From assembly GCF_003932505.1 (NCBI RefSeq), contig NZ_QZMU01000002.1, positions 179,136-243,135 on the forward strand: DNA of 64,000 nucleotides, written 5' to 3'. Source of the stretch: Thiohalobacter thiocyanaticus (GTDB lineage: Bacteria > Pseudomonadota > Gammaproteobacteria > Thiohalobacterales > Thiohalobacteraceae). Below the pieces are notes generated by a model. It was given only the letters and a program-made list of their open reading frames with translations. It was not told the origin of the DNA and ran no database searches. A program made the translations under genes and the position numbers. Positions within the stretch are counted from its first letter, which is position 1. Every line of letters begins with the position of its first letter. Positions 1-10,457 of the stretch are shown piece by piece.

Positions 1-1616
1 TTCACCGCCACCCGCACCGGTGGCAGCCCGGCCGCCTGCCACTCGGTGACCTGGCGGCAGGCCTCGAACAGTACCCACTGGCCGATCTCCATGATCAGAC
101 CGGTGCTCTCAGCCACCGGGATGAACTCGGCCGGTGAGATGGCGCCGCGCTCGCGCTGGTTCCAGCGCAGCAGCGCCTCGACCCCGATCACCTGGCCGGA
201 ATCGATCGACAGCTGGGGCTGGAAATGCAGGGTGAATTCGTTGCGCTGCAGCGCCAGGCGCAGGTCGCGCTCGATGGTCGCCCGGCGCTGGACGATGCGG
301 TTGAGTTCGGCGACATAGAACTGGAACCGGTTGCGGCCCTCGCGCTTGGCCTTGTACATGGCCAGGTCGGCATTCTTCAGTAACTCGTCGGCGTTGTGGT
401 GATCGTCGAAGGGATACAGGGTCAAGCCGATGCTGATGGCCGAATGAATCTCGTGGTTGTCGATGATGATCGGCTGGCTGACGGTATCCACGATCCGCTC
501 GGCCAGTTCGGCGGCATCCTCCACCGAATGCATGCTGGTCTGGATCACGCCGAACTCGTCGCCGCCGAAGCGGGCCACGGTGTCGGTCTCGCGGGTGCAG
601 GCCACGATGCGGGCGGAAACCTCCTTGAGCAGGCGATCCCCCACGGCGTGACCGAGGGTGTCGTTGACGTCCTTGAAGTTGTCCATGTCCAGGAACATCA
701 CTGCGATCAGGGTCTCGGAACGGCGCGCCTGGGCCATGGACTGCAGCAGCCGGTCGCGGAACAGGGCCCGGTTGGGCAGGCCGGTGAGCATGTCGTAATG
801 GGCCAGGTACTGGGCCTGGTAGGCGGCATCGGAGCGGCGGTTGCTGTCGCGGGCGACGATCAGCACCGAGCGGATCTGACCGTGGGCATCGAACAGCGGG
901 GAGCAGCGCGTCTCCACCCGCAGGCGTTCACCCCGGGTATCGCGGATGTCGAACTCGTAATTGACCGGCTCGCCGCTGATGGCCCGGCGCGCCAGCAATA
1001 CGAAACGCTTCTGGTGATGCGGGGCGACATAATGCATGAGACTGTTGCCGATCACCTCGTTGGCATCGCGGCAGCTCAGCAGGCCCAGACCGGCCGGATT
1101 GATCTCGATGATGCGGCCCTCGGCATCCACCACCAGCACGCCTTCCATGTCGGTCTCGACCAGACGGCGCAGCAACTGTTCGCGTTCATGCAGCCGGGTC
1201 TGGATCTCGCGCCGTTCGGTCACGTCCAGCCAGGCACCCTTGACCTGGCAGTCCCCGTCGACCTGCGGATCACACAACCGGCGGTGATCCCGGATCCAGC
1301 GGTAGCCGGTGTTGCGGAAACGGAAGCGGTATTCGGTGTAGATCTCCCTGCGCTTGCCCAGGCGGGCGAAGCTGACCTGTACCCGTTCCAGGTCATCGGG
1401 ATGGATATGTTCGGTCCACCAGGCGGGATCGCAGGCCTCCTCCGGCCGGAACCCCATCAGGGCCCAGAGATTGGTGCTGACCCAGTCCACACACAGGGCA
1501 CGCGAGCGGGGATCGTGGCTGCCGCTGTAGAGGACAGCGGGAGAGGCCTGTAGTAAGGTATCGAGCTGGGAAAAATCCGCTGCGACCGTGTCAGGCATCT
1601 GGCTGGAATCTGGCAT
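1..1616 (-). CDS. PAS-PAS-GGDEF-EAL cyclic-di-GMP signalling protein (3' end outside window)
   Basis: Predicted enzyme of cyclic-di-GMP turnover with two sensor domains. Reading left from the ATG at 1616, residues about 15-110 form a PAS/PAC domain ([10 protein letters not shown], then [13 protein letters not shown]). Residues about 150-260 form a second PAS ([17 protein letters not shown]). A GGDEF domain follows with its active-site signature intact (FGGDEFGV, nt 545-567). An EAL domain then begins, with VEALLRW at about residue 480. The protein runs off the left edge, so the catalytic residues of the EAL domain cannot be fully checked. No signal peptide or membrane segment is seen, so it is probably cytosolic. 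It is divergent from yffB. Whether it makes or degrades c-di-GMP cannot be told from sequence. Confidence 0.9.
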   Translation of the reverse strand, partial: MPDSSQMPDTVAADFSQLDTLLQASPAVLYSGSHDPRSRALCVDWVSTNLWALMGFRPEEACDPAWWTEHIHPDDLERVQVSFARLGKRREIYTEYRFRFRNTGYRWIRDHRRLCDPQVDGDCQVKGAWLDVTERREIQTRLHEREQLLRRLVETDMEGVLVVDAEGRIIEINPAGLGLLSCRDANEVIGNSLMHYVAPHHQKRFVLLARRAISGEPVNYEFDIRDTRGERLRVETRCSPLFDAHGQIRSVLIVARDSNRRSDAAYQAQYLAHYDMLTGLPNRALFRDRLLQSMAQARRSETLIAVMFLDMDNFKDVNDTLGHAVGDRLLKEVSARIVACTRETDTVARFGGDEFGVIQTSMHSVEDAAELAERIVDTVSQPIIIDNHEIHSAISIGLTLYPFDDHHNADELLKNADLAMYKAKREGRNRFQFYVAELNRIVQRRATIERDLRLALQRNEFTLHFQPQLSIDSGQVIGVEALLRWNQRERGAISPAEFIPVAESTGLIMEIGQWVLFEACRQVTEWQAAGLPPVRVAV

Positions 1617-1852
1617 TATTTCGGACCCGAAGCTGTGAGCTGGCCGGACACTGGTCCCTGTCCGTTATTCTTGGAACGGGGTCGGTCAGGACCGCCCCGC
1701 CGCGTTTTATGCTGCCGGTGCCGGGCCGCCTGCAGTCTGCTTCCGCTGACCGGCCCTCTTCCGTCAATTTGTCGACTTATTCTCGAAAACCTTTACAGGG
1801 AATTTACCCTGGTCATCCCTGGTCATCCCGGAGACTTTTCCCTCCGGCGGAT

Positions 1853-1882
1853 TTGAGAGACAATGGACATATTTCTCATAAA
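1853..1882 (+). promoter_or_regulatory. Candidate sigma-70 promoter for yffB-dapE
   Basis: TTGAGA (1853-1858) lies 18 bases before CATAAA (1877-1882), in a locally AT-rich stretch that ends 14 bases before the yffB ATG. Spacing and motifs are only approximate. The rest of 1617-1896 shows nothing else recognisable. Confidence 0.3.
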
Positions 1883-1896
1883 CTTAGCCGGCATTC

Positions 1897-3374
<1,478 letters not shown>

Positions 3375-3380
3375 GGCGGG

Positions 3381-4301
3381 ATGGAGGCGACAATGGGAAA
3401 CCCTGGGAGCCTGTCGGATTTGAGCGGCAACCGGCTGCGATCACTGCCCGCGTTACTTGCGCTGTTCGTGCTGATGTCCGGCGGCTGTTCCATGAATCAG
3501 CTGGTGGTCCGCTCCTCCATGGGCCTGATGGAGGAAAGCATCCGGGCCATGCACCGCGAGACCGATCTGGAACTGGCCCGCGCGGCCATGCCGGCCAACC
3601 TGAAGATGCTGGAAGGCATGATCGAGGCCGATCCCGGCAATGCCCGGCTGCGGGTCCATGCCGCCGAGGGCTATTACGGCTACAGCTTCGCCTTTGTCGA
3701 GCCGGATGATCCGGAACGCGCCGCCGGCCTCTACGCGCGTTGCCGCGACTACGGCGCCGCGGCGCTGGCACGGACGGGGTTCGATCACGACCTGACCGGC
3801 ACACCGCTGCGCGAACTCGAGCAGGCCCTGCAGCAGACCGACTCAGGCCAGGTCCCGGCCCTGTTCTGGACCGCTTCCTGCTGGGCCAAGCATATCGACC
3901 TCAACCGCGACGACCCGCGCAGCATCGCCCGCCTGGGCCGTGCCGCAGCCCTGATGCAGCGGGTGCTGGAACTGGACCCGGACTACTATCACGGTGGCCC
4001 GCACCTGTTCTTCGGCGTCTACTACGGCAGCCGGCCGCCCATGCTGGGCGGCGACCCGGAACGTTCCCGGGAACATTTCGAAGCGGCCCGCGCCAGCAGC
4101 GACGACCGCCTGCTGCTGGCCAATGTGCTGCAGGCCGAGTTCCTCGACCGTCAGCTCATGGACCGCGATGCTTTCCATGAACGCCTGACCGGGGTGCTGG
4201 ACACAGCGGTCGCGGACGGCCCCTCGCAGCTGGCCTTCATCAATCAGGTTGCCCGCGAACGCGCCCGCTGGCTACTGACGCACGAAGACGAATGGTTCTG
4301 A
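3381..4301 (+). CDS. TatT-like lipoprotein of a TPAT-type TRAP transporter
   Basis: About 306 residues, beginning with a lipoprotein signal: hydrophobic LPALLALFVLMSGGC, with the lipobox cysteine at about residue 36. The remainder is helical and fits the TRAP transporter TatT family, which is built of TPR-like repeats (FWTASCWAKHIDLNRDD, LELDPDYYHGGPHLFFG, PPMLGGDPERSREHFEAA). In Treponema the equivalent Tp0956 binds the TRAP substrate-binding protein. Here the gene lies directly before dctP, dctQ and dctM, which supports that role. The start could equally be the ATG 12 bases downstream (MGNPGS). Confidence 0.85.
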   Translation: MEATMGNPGSLSDLSGNRLRSLPALLALFVLMSGGCSMNQLVVRSSMGLMEESIRAMHRETDLELARAAMPANLKMLEGMIEADPGNARLRVHAAEGYYGYSFAFVEPDDPERAAGLYARCRDYGAAALARTGFDHDLTGTPLRELEQALQQTDSGQVPALFWTASCWAKHIDLNRDDPRSIARLGRAAALMQRVLELDPDYYHGGPHLFFGVYYGSRPPMLGGDPERSREHFEAARASSDDRLLLANVLQAEFLDRQLMDRDAFHERLTGVLDTAVADGPSQLAFINQVARERARWLLTHEDEWF

Positions 4302-4368
4302 TGCCCTGGAAACGAAACCCGCCAACAAAGGTACCGCCGATGTATTCACAGAAGGCTTCCTTGTACCC

Positions 4369-4473
4369 GTCACCCCGGCGCAGCGCCTGTGCCGGACTCG
4401 ATCCGGTACCGGGATCCAGTGGGTTGTTCAGCGATGGCGGGATCCTGGATCCCGGCCTGCGCCGGGATGACGG
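4369..4473. repeat. Intergenic palindromic repeat, family B
   Basis: Imperfect inverted repeat with ends GTCACCCCGGCGCAG and CCTGCGCCGGGATGACGG. The same element recurs at 7924, 11529, 22362, 31859, 43076, 55570 and 57820. It sits between tatT and dctP and happens to stay open in the dctP frame, which makes a false upstream start look possible. Confidence 0.8.
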
Positions 4474-4480
4474 CCTGCTG

Positions 4481-5524
4481 ATGAGGCTCATGACGGGAAT
4501 GGTTCTGCTGTTCCTGGCAATGACTGTCGGCAGTGCCGTTCAGGCCGCCGACCACACCCTGAAATTCGCCACCCTGGCCCCGCCCGGATCGACCTGGATG
4601 AACCTGCTGGAGGACTGGGGCCGGGAGGTGGAACAGCGCAGCGGGGGGCGGCTGGAGCTGAAGTTCTATCCCGGCGGTGTGCAGGGCGACGAGCCGGACG
4701 TGCTGCGCAAGATCCGCTACCGCCAGCTCGACGGGGCGGCGCTGACCGGCTACGGCATCGGCAGCATCCATTCCCCGGCGCGGGTGCTGGAGTTTCCCTT
4801 CCTGTTCGACAGCCACGAGGAAATCGATCATGTCCGCGCCGAGCTGATGCCGGAGATCGAGGAAGGCTTCCGCGCCGGCGGCTATGAGCTGCTGGGCTGG
4901 ATGGAGGTCGGCTTCGTCTATTTCTTCTCCCAGCACCGGATCGACAGCTTCGAGGATCTGCAGGAGCGCCGCATCTGGCTGTGGCAGGGCGACCCGCTGG
5001 GCCAGGCCATGTTCCGCGCCGGCGACCTGGCCCCGGTGCCGCTGTCCATCACCGATGTGTACACCAGCCTGTCCACCGGCCTGATCGACACCGTCTACTG
5101 CACGCCGCTCGCAGCCATTGCCCTGCAGTGGCACACCCGGCTCGATTACATGAGCCAGCTGCCCATGGCCAACGGCATCGGTGCCCTGGTGGTCGCCAGC
5201 CGCTTCTTCGACCAGCTCCCCCCCGACCTGCGGCAGCTGCTGCGTGAAACCGGTGCACAGGCGAGCCGCGAACTGATCCGCGCCACCCGCGAGGACAACG
5301 CCACCAGCCTGGACGTGCTGCGCGAGGAAGGCATGGAGTTCGTCATGCCGCCGGAGTCGCTGGACCGGGACGCGCTGCTGGCGCTGCGCGACCAGGCCGC
5401 GGCCCGGTTGACCGAGGACAGCTATATCCCGCGCTCACTGTACGAACGAACCCGCGAACTGCTGACCGAATATCGCGTCCAGGACGACGACCCGGCGGTC
5501 ACCGACAACGGCAAGCATGACTGA
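4481..5524 (+). CDS. dctP: TRAP transporter substrate-binding protein DctP
   Basis: Periplasmic solute-binding protein of a tripartite ATP-independent transporter, about 347 residues. A Sec signal peptide (RLMTGMVLLFLAMTVGSAVQA, cut before ADHTLKFA) precedes the typical opening KFATLAPPGSTWMNLL. LELKFYPGG, the GYGIGSIHSP stretch and the late YTSLSTGLIDTVYCTP segment fit DctP7/TatP-type proteins. I choose the ATG at 4481, because an in-frame extension back to 4292 would translate the family B repeat. It overlaps dctQ by eight bases. The substrate is unknown; Treponema TatP(T) relatives are thought to bind hydrophobic ligands. Confidence 0.9.
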   Translation: MRLMTGMVLLFLAMTVGSAVQAADHTLKFATLAPPGSTWMNLLEDWGREVEQRSGGRLELKFYPGGVQGDEPDVLRKIRYRQLDGAALTGYGIGSIHSPARVLEFPFLFDSHEEIDHVRAELMPEIEEGFRAGGYELLGWMEVGFVYFFSQHRIDSFEDLQERRIWLWQGDPLGQAMFRAGDLAPVPLSITDVYTSLSTGLIDTVYCTPLAAIALQWHTRLDYMSQLPMANGIGALVVASRFFDQLPPDLRQLLRETGAQASRELIRATREDNATSLDVLREEGMEFVMPPESLDRDALLALRDQAAARLTEDSYIPRSLYERTRELLTEYRVQDDDPAVTDNGKHD

Positions 5525-6002
5525 CAGCCTGCAGCGGCTGCGCCGCCTGCTCGTCCGGCTCGAGACAGGCATGGCCAGCCTCAGTCTGCTGCTGCTGATT
5601 CTGCTGAGCCTGGGTCAGATCGTCGCCCGTAACTTCTTCGACACCGGTCTGCCGCTGGCCGACAGCCTGACCCGCTACCTGGTCCTGTACGTCACCTTCT
5701 TCGGCGCGGCGCTGGCCGCCGACGGCGACCGCCACATCAAGATCGATGTCGTCTGCGCCTGGCTGTCCAGCCCCTGGCGTGCGCACCTGTTCCGCCCCCT
5801 GCAGGCGCTCGGGGCGCTGATCTGCCTGCTGCTGTTCCAGGCCGCGCTGCGCTTCTGGCGTGACGAATGGCACTACGCCGCCGATCATGAGCGCTGGCAG
5901 GCGCTGCTCAACCTGGTCATCCCGGTCGGCTTCGGCCTGCTGTGCCTGCATTTTCTGATCGGCCTGCTGCTGGGACCACAGCGGACGGAGGCCCAGCCGT
6001 GA
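5517..6002 (+). CDS. dctQ: TRAP transporter small permease DctQ
   Basis: 161 residues with four predicted membrane helices (LSLLLLILLSLGQIVARNFF, then YLVLYVTFFGAALAA, LFRPLQALGALICLLLFQAAL and LVIPVGFGLLCLHFLIGLLL). This is the small membrane subunit that pairs with DctM. DGDRHIKIDVV is a DctQ-family motif. The start lies inside the end of dctP and the stop overlaps the GTG of dctM, so the three genes are translationally coupled. Confidence 0.92.
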   Translation: MTDSLQRLRRLLVRLETGMASLSLLLLILLSLGQIVARNFFDTGLPLADSLTRYLVLYVTFFGAALAADGDRHIKIDVVCAWLSSPWRAHLFRPLQALGALICLLLFQAALRFWRDEWHYAADHERWQALLNLVIPVGFGLLCLHFLIGLLLGPQRTEAQP

Positions 6003-7264
6003 CCGCTGCCGTGGTGCTGGCACTGATCCTGCTGGCCGCGCTGGGGCTGCCGCTGTTCGTGGTGCTCGGCGCCGGTGGCCTCTATGCCACCGGGCAGATG
6101 GAACTGGATCCGATCGTGCTCATCGTCGAGCTGAACCGGCTGGCCAGTTCGCCCAATCTCACCGCCATCCCCATGTTCACCTTCGCCGGCGTGGTGCTGG
6201 CCGCCGGCGGCGCGCCGCAGCGCCTGATCCGGCTGTTCAATTCCCTGTTCGGCTGGCTGCCCGGCGGTCTGGCCGCGGTCGCGCTCACGGCCTGCGCCTT
6301 CTTCACCGCCTTCTCCGGCGCCTCCGGCGTGACCATCCTGGCGCTGGGCGGGCTGCTCTATCCCATGCTCAGCTGCCAGGGCTACCGCGAGCGCTTCTGC
6401 CTGGGGCTGCTGACCTCCTCCGGCTCGCTGGGCCTGCTGTTCCCGCCCAGCCTGGCCATCCTGCTCTACGGCATCGTCGCCGGCGTGAACATCGACGAGC
6501 TGTTCCTGGCCGGGATTGTGCCCGGCACCCTGCTGCTGGTCATGCTGCTGCTCTACAGCGTCTTCATGGGCTGCAAGTGCAGCGTGCCGCGCCAGAGCTT
6601 TTCCATCCCCGAACTGCTACGCGCCGTGCGCGCCGGCATCTGGGACATCCTGCTGCCGGTGGGCATCGTGGTCGGCATCTTCGGCGGCTATGTCACCGTC
6701 AACGAAGCCGCCGCCTGCACCGCCGCCTATGTGCTCGCCCTGGAGTCACTCATCTTCCGCAACATCAACCCGGCGCGTCAGCTGCTGCCGCTGCTGCGCG
6801 ACACCAGCCTGCTGGTGGGCAGCATCCTGATCATCCTGGCCGCGGCCATGGGCCTGACCAACCTGCTGGTCGACGCCCAGGTGCCGATGCAGCTGCTGGC
6901 CTGGGTGAAAACGCACGTGGATTCGCAGCTGGAGTTCCTGCTGCTGCTGAACCTGTTCCTGCTGATCGTGGGCGCGATGATGGACATCTTCTCCGCCATC
7001 GTCGTGATCACGCCTCTGATCCTGCCGCTGGCGGCCCAGTTCGGCGTCAACCCGGTGCACCTGGGCATCATCATGCTGGCCAACCTGGAGATCGGCTACA
7101 GCACGCCGCCGGTGGGCATCAACCTGTTCATCGCCAGCCAGCGCTTCGGCAAGCCGATTTTGCTGCTGTTCCGGGCGGCCCTGCCTTTTCTCGCCATCAT
7201 GCTGGTGTGGCTGCTGATCATCACCTACAACCCGGTGCTGTCGCTGTGGTGGCAGAAAGGGTGA
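5999..7264 (+). CDS. dctM: TRAP transporter large permease DctM
   Basis: About 421 residues with roughly 12 membrane helices; the large permease that couples solute uptake to an ion gradient. Family motifs include SGASGVTILALGGLLYPML, GSLGLLFPPSLAILLYG and LEIGYSTPPVGINLF. I choose the GTG at 5999, which overlaps the dctQ stop (GTGA). An upstream in-frame ATG at 5942 would add 19 hydrophilic residues inside dctQ. The operon ends here, followed by a family A repeat that could act as a terminator. Confidence 0.93.
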   Translation: MTAAVVLALILLAALGLPLFVVLGAGGLYATGQMELDPIVLIVELNRLASSPNLTAIPMFTFAGVVLAAGGAPQRLIRLFNSLFGWLPGGLAAVALTACAFFTAFSGASGVTILALGGLLYPMLSCQGYRERFCLGLLTSSGSLGLLFPPSLAILLYGIVAGVNIDELFLAGIVPGTLLLVMLLLYSVFMGCKCSVPRQSFSIPELLRAVRAGIWDILLPVGIVVGIFGGYVTVNEAAACTAAYVLALESLIFRNINPARQLLPLLRDTSLLVGSILIILAAAMGLTNLLVDAQVPMQLLAWVKTHVDSQLEFLLLLNLFLLIVGAMMDIFSAIVVITPLILPLAAQFGVNPVHLGIIMLANLEIGYSTPPVGINLFIASQRFGKPILLLFRAALPFLAIMLVWLLIITYNPVLSLWWQKG

Positions 7265-7277
7265 TCAATACCACTGC

Positions 7278-7361
7278 GTAGGTCGGGTTAGCGGCAGCGT
7301 AACCCGACAACACGGCGGCGAACCGCGCCGGGTTACGCCCTACCGGGCTAACCCGACCTAC
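7278..7361. repeat. Intergenic palindromic repeat, family A
   Basis: Long inverted repeat: GTAGGTCGGGTTAGCGGCAG at the left, GGGCTAACCCGACCTAC at the right. Related copies are at 10301, 22402 (half), 27179, 36719 and 55669 (half). It follows the dctM stop, and a hairpin here could also end transcription. Confidence 0.85.
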
Positions 7362-7498
7362 GATTTTCACGAATAGGCGGCATCAATGGAATGTCACGGT
7401 AATTTTACCCCGCCCCCCGATATCCCCAGCCGCAGACCGTTTTTTCCCGCCCCGGCTTCAGGTATCTTCAGGACTGGAATCCATCGGGAATCGAGCCT

Positions 7499-7858
7499 AT
7501 GAAAGCCCTGCTGATCGTGGCCCACGGCAGCCGCCGCGCCGCCTCCAATGACGAAGTCCGGGAACTGACCGCCCGCATACGGAACCTGGCGGGTGAGCGC
7601 TTCGGGCAGGTCGACTGCGCCTTCCTGGAACTGGCCGAACCCTCCATCCCGGACGGCATCGAGTGCTGTGTGCGCAACGGCGCCGACGAGGTGGTGGTGC
7701 TGCCCTATTTCCTGTCCGCCGGCCGGCATGTCATCAGCGACATCCCCGGCGAGGTGGAGGGCAAGCAGCAGGAATATCCCGACGTGAACATCCACATCGT
7801 CCCCTATCTGGGTTCGGCCGAGACCATCCCCGAGCTGATGCTGCAGCTGGCGTCCTGA
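7499..7858 (+). CDS. CbiX-type small sirohydrochlorin chelatase-like protein
   Basis: 119 residues matching short-form CbiX chelatases, which insert cobalt, nickel or iron into sirohydrochlorin and work as homodimers. Two metal-site histidines are visible: LIVAHGSRR near the N-terminus and YFLSAGRHVISDI near residue 80. The acidic VDCAFLELAEPSI segment is also typical. It stands alone, with no other tetrapyrrole gene nearby, so the metal and end product (sirohaem, cobalamin or F430-like) cannot be judged. Confidence 0.88.
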   Translation: MKALLIVAHGSRRAASNDEVRELTARIRNLAGERFGQVDCAFLELAEPSIPDGIECCVRNGADEVVVLPYFLSAGRHVISDIPGEVEGKQQEYPDVNIHIVPYLGSAETIPELMLQLAS

Positions 7859-7923
7859 ATACTCAGGTCCGGAGCTGTAGACGCAGAGGACGTAGAGACG
7901 CCATCACCCTCCGTAACAGAGCC

Positions 7924-7993
7924 GTCATCCCGGCGAAGGCCGGGATCCAGTGACCACAGCGGTATCTGGATCCCCGCCTTCGCGGGGATGACG
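7924..7993. repeat. Intergenic palindromic repeat, family B
   Basis: Nearly perfect inverted repeat (GTCATCCCGGCGAAGGCCGG with CCGCCTTCGCGGGGATGACG). It is preceded at about 7877-7903 by a scrap resembling family F (ACGCAGAGGACG). It lies between convergent cbiX and the DUF4197 gene. Confidence 0.8.
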
Positions 7994-8056
7994 GTAGTGG
8001 GTAGGCTGTCGCAATTCATGTAATGATCGGATCAATACCGTCCAGGCTCGAGTAAC

Positions 8057-8851
8057 CTACCGGTCGAAATAGCCGAACACGCCCTTGAGCAGCTCCGTGG
8101 TCCGGGCCGCGGGCTGCTCCCGGATCTTCTGTTCCTCCTCCGCCAGCTTCAGGAACAGGCCATCCAGGGTCCGGTCGGTGACATAGGCGTCCAGGTCCAG
8201 GCTGTCCCGGTTCATGAAGGAATCCATGATCCCGGCCCGGGAAACCAGTTGCTTGTAGCGGGAGGTGACACCGACCCGGTCCATGTTCTCGGCCACGATC
8301 GGCCGGATGACGCTGCTCAGCCGATCGGAGGAATGCTCACGGAAATACTGCGTCGCGGCGTCCGGTTCCCCCTGGACGATGTCACGGGCATCGCTGACCG
8401 ACAGGCCCTTGATGGTATCGATGAAGATCTCACGGGTCTGCGGTACTGCCTGTTCGGCGGCACGGTTCATGGACTGGATGAACTCGTCGGCATAGCGGTC
8501 CTGTCCCAGCCGCCGCAGCACCGACTCGGCCGTGCGCAGTTCCTGCGGCATCGGGATCCGCACCTGTTCGTCCCGGAGATAGCCGCCCTCCTGCCCGAGC
8601 GTGGCGATGGCCCGCTGCACCCCGACCTGCAGCGCCTCCAGCACGCCCCGGGTCATGGTCTGAGCGTCCGGCATGGCCGCCGTCTCCGTGGCCGTGGCTG
8701 CCGGCGCGTCCCGGGCAGCATCCTGCCCCTGGTCTTCATCGCCGCCCAGCACCCCCTTCAACATGTCCTGCCAGCCGGCCCGGGCCGGTGCGCTGAGCAG
8801 GCCCGCGGCCATGACAACGGCGAGACAGTGGGACAGTAACGATCGATTCAT
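8057..8851 (-). CDS. DUF4197 domain protein, exported
   Basis: 264 residues of unknown function. A clear Sec signal peptide (MNRSLLSHCLAVVMAAGLLS, then APARA) is followed by WQDMLKGVLGG and the DUF4197 body: IRIPMPQELRTAESVL-like text, IKGLSVSDARDIVQGEPDAA, TQYFREHSSDRL and a conserved end LDGLFLKLAEEEQKIREQP. Family members are periplasmic or outer-membrane associated and uncharacterised. It is transcribed away from ycgN. Confidence 0.85.
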   Translation of the reverse strand: MNRSLLSHCLAVVMAAGLLSAPARAGWQDMLKGVLGGDEDQGQDAARDAPAATATETAAMPDAQTMTRGVLEALQVGVQRAIATLGQEGGYLRDEQVRIPMPQELRTAESVLRRLGQDRYADEFIQSMNRAAEQAVPQTREIFIDTIKGLSVSDARDIVQGEPDAATQYFREHSSDRLSSVIRPIVAENMDRVGVTSRYKQLVSRAGIMDSFMNRDSLDLDAYVTDRTLDGLFLKLAEEEQKIREQPAARTTELLKGVFGYFDR

Positions 8852-8970
8852 CTCTCTTCCCTCCCGGCCGGAACAGCCTGGAAATTCCCTGGCGCCAGGC
8901 GCAAGTATAGCCCCTGTCGCGCGTATCCGGAGGACGCCCCGGCGGACTGCGGGCAGAGGGACTTTGGCGT

Positions 8971-8976
8971 ATAATG
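8971..8976 (+). promoter_or_regulatory. Perfect -10 hexamer upstream of ycgN
   Basis: TATAAT lies 40 bases before the ycgN ATG in the divergent gap between the DUF4197 gene and ycgN. No good -35 hexamer is seen 17 bases upstream, so the promoter call rests on the -10 only. Confidence 0.4.
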
Positions 8977-9015
8977 GTCGCGCCGGATATTCACGGCGAG
9001 GCCTGCACCTGACCC

Positions 9016-9513
9016 ATGACCGACGACACCCCCTTCTGGCAACGCAAGCCCCTGGACGAGATGACCCGCGCGGAATGGGAATCCCTCTGCGACGGCTGCG
9101 GGCTGTGCTGCCTGATCAAGTTCGAGGATATCGACACCGGCGAGTTGATCTATTCCAACATCGTCTGCCGCCACTTCGACGACCAGACCTCATTGTGCCA
9201 GTGCTATGACGAGCGCTCACGGAAGGTGCCCGACTGCTGGACACTGACGCCGGAGAATATCCACGAACTGACCTGGCTGCCCGAGACCTGCGCCTACCGC
9301 CTGCTGCGCGACGGCGAGAACCTGGCCTGGTGGCACCCGCTGGTCTCGGGCGATCAGAACACTGTGCACGAGGCCGGTATCGGCATCCGTCACAACTGCA
9401 TCAGCGAAGAGCACGTACACGTCGACGACTGGCAGACCTTCTTCGACGAAATGACCGCCGAGGAAGAGGAAGACGCACCGGACCAGCCGGACACCTCGAC
9501 CGGCCGCGCATGA
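9016..9513 (+). CDS. ycgN: YcgN family cysteine-cluster protein (UPF0260)
   Basis: 165 residues with the family's eight-cysteine pattern, presumably binding zinc or an iron-sulfur centre: CDGCGLCCLIKFED near the N-terminus, then CRHFDDQTSLCQCYDER, VPDCWTLTP and PETCAYRLL. The WQRKPLDEMTRAEWESLC opening is diagnostic. Function is unknown. The stop overlaps the cmoA start (ATGA), so it is co-translated with a tRNA-modification gene; this may be significant or just packing. Confidence 0.92.
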   Translation: MTDDTPFWQRKPLDEMTRAEWESLCDGCGLCCLIKFEDIDTGELIYSNIVCRHFDDQTSLCQCYDERSRKVPDCWTLTPENIHELTWLPETCAYRLLRDGENLAWWHPLVSGDQNTVHEAGIGIRHNCISEEHVHVDDWQTFFDEMTAEEEEDAPDQPDTSTGRA

Positions 9514-10262
9514 GCCAGGGCAAGGACAGCCTGTTCGCCGGCGAAGCGTCCATGATCGTCGACTTCGCCTTCGATGAGCGGGTCGCCGCCGTCTTCCCCG
9601 ACATGATCCGCCGCTCGGTCCCCGGCTACAGCGAGATTGTCACTCTCACCGGTCTGCTGGGCCGGCGCTATACCGCCCCCGGCTCCAACATCTATGATCT
9701 CGGCTGTTCGCTGGGCGCGACCACCCTGGCGCTGCGCCGGCAGATCCCGCACGCCGACTGCCGTATCATCAGCGTGGACAACGCCGAGGCCATGGCCGGC
9801 CAGTGCCGCGCCCATGTCGAGGCCGATCCCGGCACGATCCCGGTGGAGGTACGCTGCGCCGACATCCGCGAAGTGGCAATCGACAACGCCTCGCTGGTGG
9901 TGCTCAACTTCACCCTGCAGTTCCTGCCGCCGGAGGAACGCCTGCCGCTGCTGGAGCGCATCCATGCCGGCCTGCGCGATGACGGCGTGCTGGTGCTGTC
10001 GGAAAAGCTCGATTTCGCCAATGATCTCAGCCAGGCCTTCCATACCGATCTGCATCTCGACTTCAAGCGCGCCAACGGCTATTCCGATCTGGAGATCAGC
10101 CGCAAGCGCAGCGCACTGGAACAGGTGCTGGTGCCCGACACCCTGGAACAGCACCGCGAACGGCTGAGCTGGGCCGGGTTCGAGTGGGTCGAGCCCTGGT
10201 TTCAGTGTTTCAATTTCGTTTCGCTGGTGGCCTTCAGGCAGCGGCCGGATCTGCCTGTGTGA
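9510..10262 (+). CDS. cmoA: Carboxy-S-adenosyl-L-methionine synthase CmoA
   Basis: 250 residues. CmoA makes carboxy-SAM from SAM and prephenate; CmoB uses it to form 5-carboxymethoxyuridine at wobble U34 of tRNA. The SAM-binding motif I is IYDLGCSLGATTLALRR, the acidic loop is ISVDNAEAM, and the conserved LVVLNFTLQFLPP follows. The C-terminal GFEWVEPWFQCFNFVSLVA fits the family. I choose the ATG at 9510 overlapping ycgN; an in-frame ORF reaching further upstream would overlap ycgN in another frame. cmoB follows after a nested repeat. Confidence 0.95.
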   Translation: MSQGKDSLFAGEASMIVDFAFDERVAAVFPDMIRRSVPGYSEIVTLTGLLGRRYTAPGSNIYDLGCSLGATTLALRRQIPHADCRIISVDNAEAMAGQCRAHVEADPGTIPVEVRCADIREVAIDNASLVVLNFTLQFLPPEERLPLLERIHAGLRDDGVLVLSEKLDFANDLSQAFHTDLHLDFKRANGYSDLEISRKRSALEQVLVPDTLEQHRERLSWAGFEWVEPWFQCFNFVSLVAFRQRPDLPV

Positions 10263-10266
10263 ATCA

Positions 10267-10457
10267 ATGGCCACGGAAAACACGGAAAGCACGGAAATAT
10301 GTAGGTCGGGTTAGCGCAGCGTAACCCGACGGGAGGCGATAGACTAAACATCGTTTGATATGACAGGCAACAAAGTCGGGTTACGCCCTTCGGGCTAACC
10401 CGACCTACAAATCTTGTTCTTTAATATGTCCGTGCTTTCCGTGTTTTCCGTGGCCAT
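10267..10457. repeat. Family D inverted repeat containing a family A copy
   Basis: Outer arms are ATGGCCACGGAAAACACGG (10267 on) and TTTCCGTGTTTTCCGTGGC with CAT at the right end. A full family A palindrome (10301-10408) sits inside. The element fills the whole gap between cmoA and cmoB, and its right arm touches the cmoB start codon. Confidence 0.85.

Noticed and set aside
396..1553. A 385-codon open frame on the plus strand
   Set aside because: Antisense of the PAS-GGDEF-EAL gene; it contains no recognisable motif.
4292..4480. N-terminal extension of DctP by 63 residues
   Set aside because: Translates a palindromic repeat and would bury the signal peptide.
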